In this document: positions 63,081 through 64,000 of the stretch, one piece after another
Position numbering within the stretch: position 1 is the stretch's first letter
How the letters are laid out: each line of letters starts with the position of its first letter
Origin: Acidobacteriota bacterium
Lineage (GTDB): Bacteria; Acidobacteriota; Blastocatellia; RBC074
Length of the DNA: 64,000 bases
Direction of reading: 5' to 3'
Assembly: GCA_016196035.1 (NCBI GenBank)
Contig: JACPYM010000135.1
Span: 1-64,000, forward strand
Program-made: the position numbers and the translations under genes
Notes under the pieces: model-generated
Database searches by the model: none
The model's input: the letters and a program-made list of their open reading frames with translations, nothing else
Told to the model about the DNA's origin: nothing

Positions 63081-63347
63081 TCAGAGTTCCGCTTGATGTT
63101 TGAGCGCGAACTTAATCAAGGCGTGACTGCCGTGGAGGTCGAGTTTGGCGCACATGCTGGTGCGGTAATTTTCGACGGTGCGGTAGTGGATGCCGAGGTC
63201 GTCGGCGATTTCCTTGCTGGTTTTGTAATCGGCGATGAGGCGCAGGATGCGGCGTTCGGTGGGACTTAGGTCGGCCAGATTGGATTGATAAGTCGCGGGT
63301 TGCGGCGCGGGTTGGGTTTGTTGAAAGAGATAAAAGGCACAATCCAA
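63081..63347 (-). pseudogene. LuxR-type DNA-binding fragment
   Basis: The C-terminal LuxR/NarL helix-turn-helix is complete (DLSPTERRILRLIADYKTSK, EIADDLGIHYRTVENYRTSM, CAKLDLHGSHALIKFALKHQ). Only about 20 unrelated residues precede it, the frame has a stop shortly upstream (TGA near 63,374), and the only start is a TTG at 63,347. No receiver domain is found. A free-standing LuxR protein is possible, but a truncated response regulator is more likely. Confidence 0.6.
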
Positions 63348-63542
63348 AGGTGATGCGGGAAAGCGGCTTGCTCATAACCCTATCATCGCACGCCTCTGAC
63401 AGCCTGGCGAGAACGTGGCCTTCACCAGTCCGGCCCTGCGCATCAGCGCCGTGGCGAAAAAACCGTAGGCACGCGCCCCTTGATTTCAGACGATTTGGCA
63501 AATCGTCCCACCCTTTCTCCGTACACTGCATTGAAGTCCGCT

Positions 63543-63665
63543 CTAATTGACGATGACCGTGTAACTCCGCGTTCTGGTGCAACCGTTCGTGTCAGTCGCC
63601 GTGATCGTGAAGCTATAACTGCCCGCTACAACCGGATAGCCGTAAACCAGTCCAATTGCACCAGC
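63543..63665 (-). pseudogene. Scrap of a second Ig-like repeat gene
   Basis: Minus-strand translation reads GAIGLVYGYPVVAGSYSFTI then TATDTNGCTRTRSYTVIVN and a stop (63,543-63,545). This is closely similar to the end of the FG-GAP/Ig-like gene (VGLLYGYPTAAGTYNFTITA ... RSYTVVIN). The frame is lost upstream of about 63,670. It is a duplicated or relic C-terminus. No gene is seen in 63,348-63,542 or 63,666-63,825. Confidence 0.75.
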
Positions 63666-63825
63666 CTTATGCACAGGCAATCAACCAGTCCATAATTGGA
63701 AGAGTCAATTTCAATGATCTTACATTCGTTCGATGGCAAGGGTCTGGCAGCACCAAAGATTACGGCCAGTGACTGAACGCCGACTGGCACAACATTGCGA
63801 ATATCTGCTGTTTTCCGGTTGTCTT

Positions 63826-64000
63826 ATGTTTCCCAAATCAAGCAGCAAACTTTCATTCACCGGCTGTCTCTGCCTCAGCTTGTGGTTCGCGGCTTGCCAC
63901 CGGACAACCAAGCCAGCAACGCCGCTGACCTGGAACGAACCCGCCACGCACATGCAATTCGTCTTGCTCCCGGCGGGCCGTTTCGTGATGGGTTCGCCAC
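63826..64000 (+). CDS. Formylglycine-generating-enzyme-like lipoprotein, N-terminal part
   Basis: Starts MFPKSSSKLSFTGCLCLSLW and runs off the window end after 58 residues. FAAC (residues 22-25) could be a lipobox, so the protein may be an outer- or inner-membrane lipoprotein. The later MQFVLLPAGRFVMGSP is the hallmark opening of the SUMF1/FGE-sulfatase-modifying fold (F-x-MG-S). Members either oxidise the sulfatase Cys to formylglycine or are used as other domains. The sulfatase at 37.5-40 kb has the CTPSR motif that would need such an enzyme, but partnership is inferred. No ribosome site is obvious. Confidence 0.75.
   Translation, partial: MFPKSSSKLSFTGCLCLSLWFAACHRTTKPATPLTWNEPATHMQFVLLPAGRFVMGSP

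Noticed and set aside
1-64000. tRNA, rRNA and riboswitch genes
   Set aside because: No cloverleaf, rRNA core or known riboswitch consensus was recognised by eye; a covariance-model search would be needed to exclude them.

Overview
The window looks like chromosome from an Acidobacteriota bacterium, possibly of the Blastocatellia type. That placement is inferred from gene content: four very large Oar-like TonB-dependent receptors with an N-terminal carboxypeptidase-regulatory domain, an FtsX/MacB permease of the 'acidobacterial duplicated orphan permease' type, a PQQ-type beta-propeller, a CadC-like winged-helix/TolB-propeller regulator, a secreted BNR/VPS10-like propeller, and gene spacers full of hairpin-forming repeats. 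No rRNA, tRNA, phage or CRISPR locus was seen.

Layout. 0.2-10.5 kb (minus strand): a GntR/FCD regulator, two TonB-dependent receptors, a decayed sugar-isomerase remnant beside a 109-bp miniature element, and a PQQ-propeller gene with a tetranucleotide-repeat frameshift. 10.7-21.1 kb (minus): a catabolic-looking cluster of acyl-CoA ligase, ACMSD-like amidohydrolase, cupin, GntR/UTRA regulator, hydantoinase-like amidohydrolase and MFS carrier, with a Uma2 nuclease, a nucleotidyltransferase with a coupled 56-residue protein, and a DUF1838 protein. Three spacers of this cluster hold heptanucleotide-repeat hairpins. A second identical copy of the 109-bp element sits just upstream of the ligase. 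21.9-24.2 kb (plus): an NTF2-like protein, a Tat-exported nitrilase and a GNAT acetyltransferase. 24.5-26.2 kb (minus): two secreted ferredoxin-like-barrel proteins. 26.7-37.3 kb (plus): a BNR propeller, an ECF sigma/anti-sigma pair, a TonB receptor, and a phytanoyl-CoA-dioxygenase-like gene flanked by a 20-bp direct repeat. 37.5-41.8 kb (plus): a beta-helix/sulfatase fusion and a metallophosphoesterase.

41.9-51 kb (minus) reads as one sugar-utilisation operon: TonB receptor, GH16 glucanase, GRP-type sugar transporter, ribokinase, NTF2-like protein, YjbR protein and exported ADP-ribosylglycohydrolase. The CadC-like regulator is divergent from it. It is followed on the plus strand by a broken metallo-beta-lactamase fragment and an intact SdsA-like MBL hydrolase. 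55.5-57.6 kb: a small orphan protein and a complete type II restriction-modification pair whose nuclease is clearly EcoRV-like. 57.6-60.1 kb: the duplicated permease. 60.3-62.9 kb (minus): a secreted FG-GAP/Ig-like protein split by two homopolymer frameshifts. The last kilobase holds a LuxR-type DNA-binding fragment, a scrap of a second Ig-like gene, and the start of a formylglycine-generating-enzyme-like lipoprotein cut by the window end.

The most unusual items are the identical 109-bp element pair, the heptamer hairpins that occupy whole gene spacers, the beta-helix/sulfatase fusion, the EcoRV-like system with a near-leaderless promoter, the duplicated receptor 3' end around the dioxygenase gene, and four genes that each need a frameshift at a short repeat or homopolymer to be read through.
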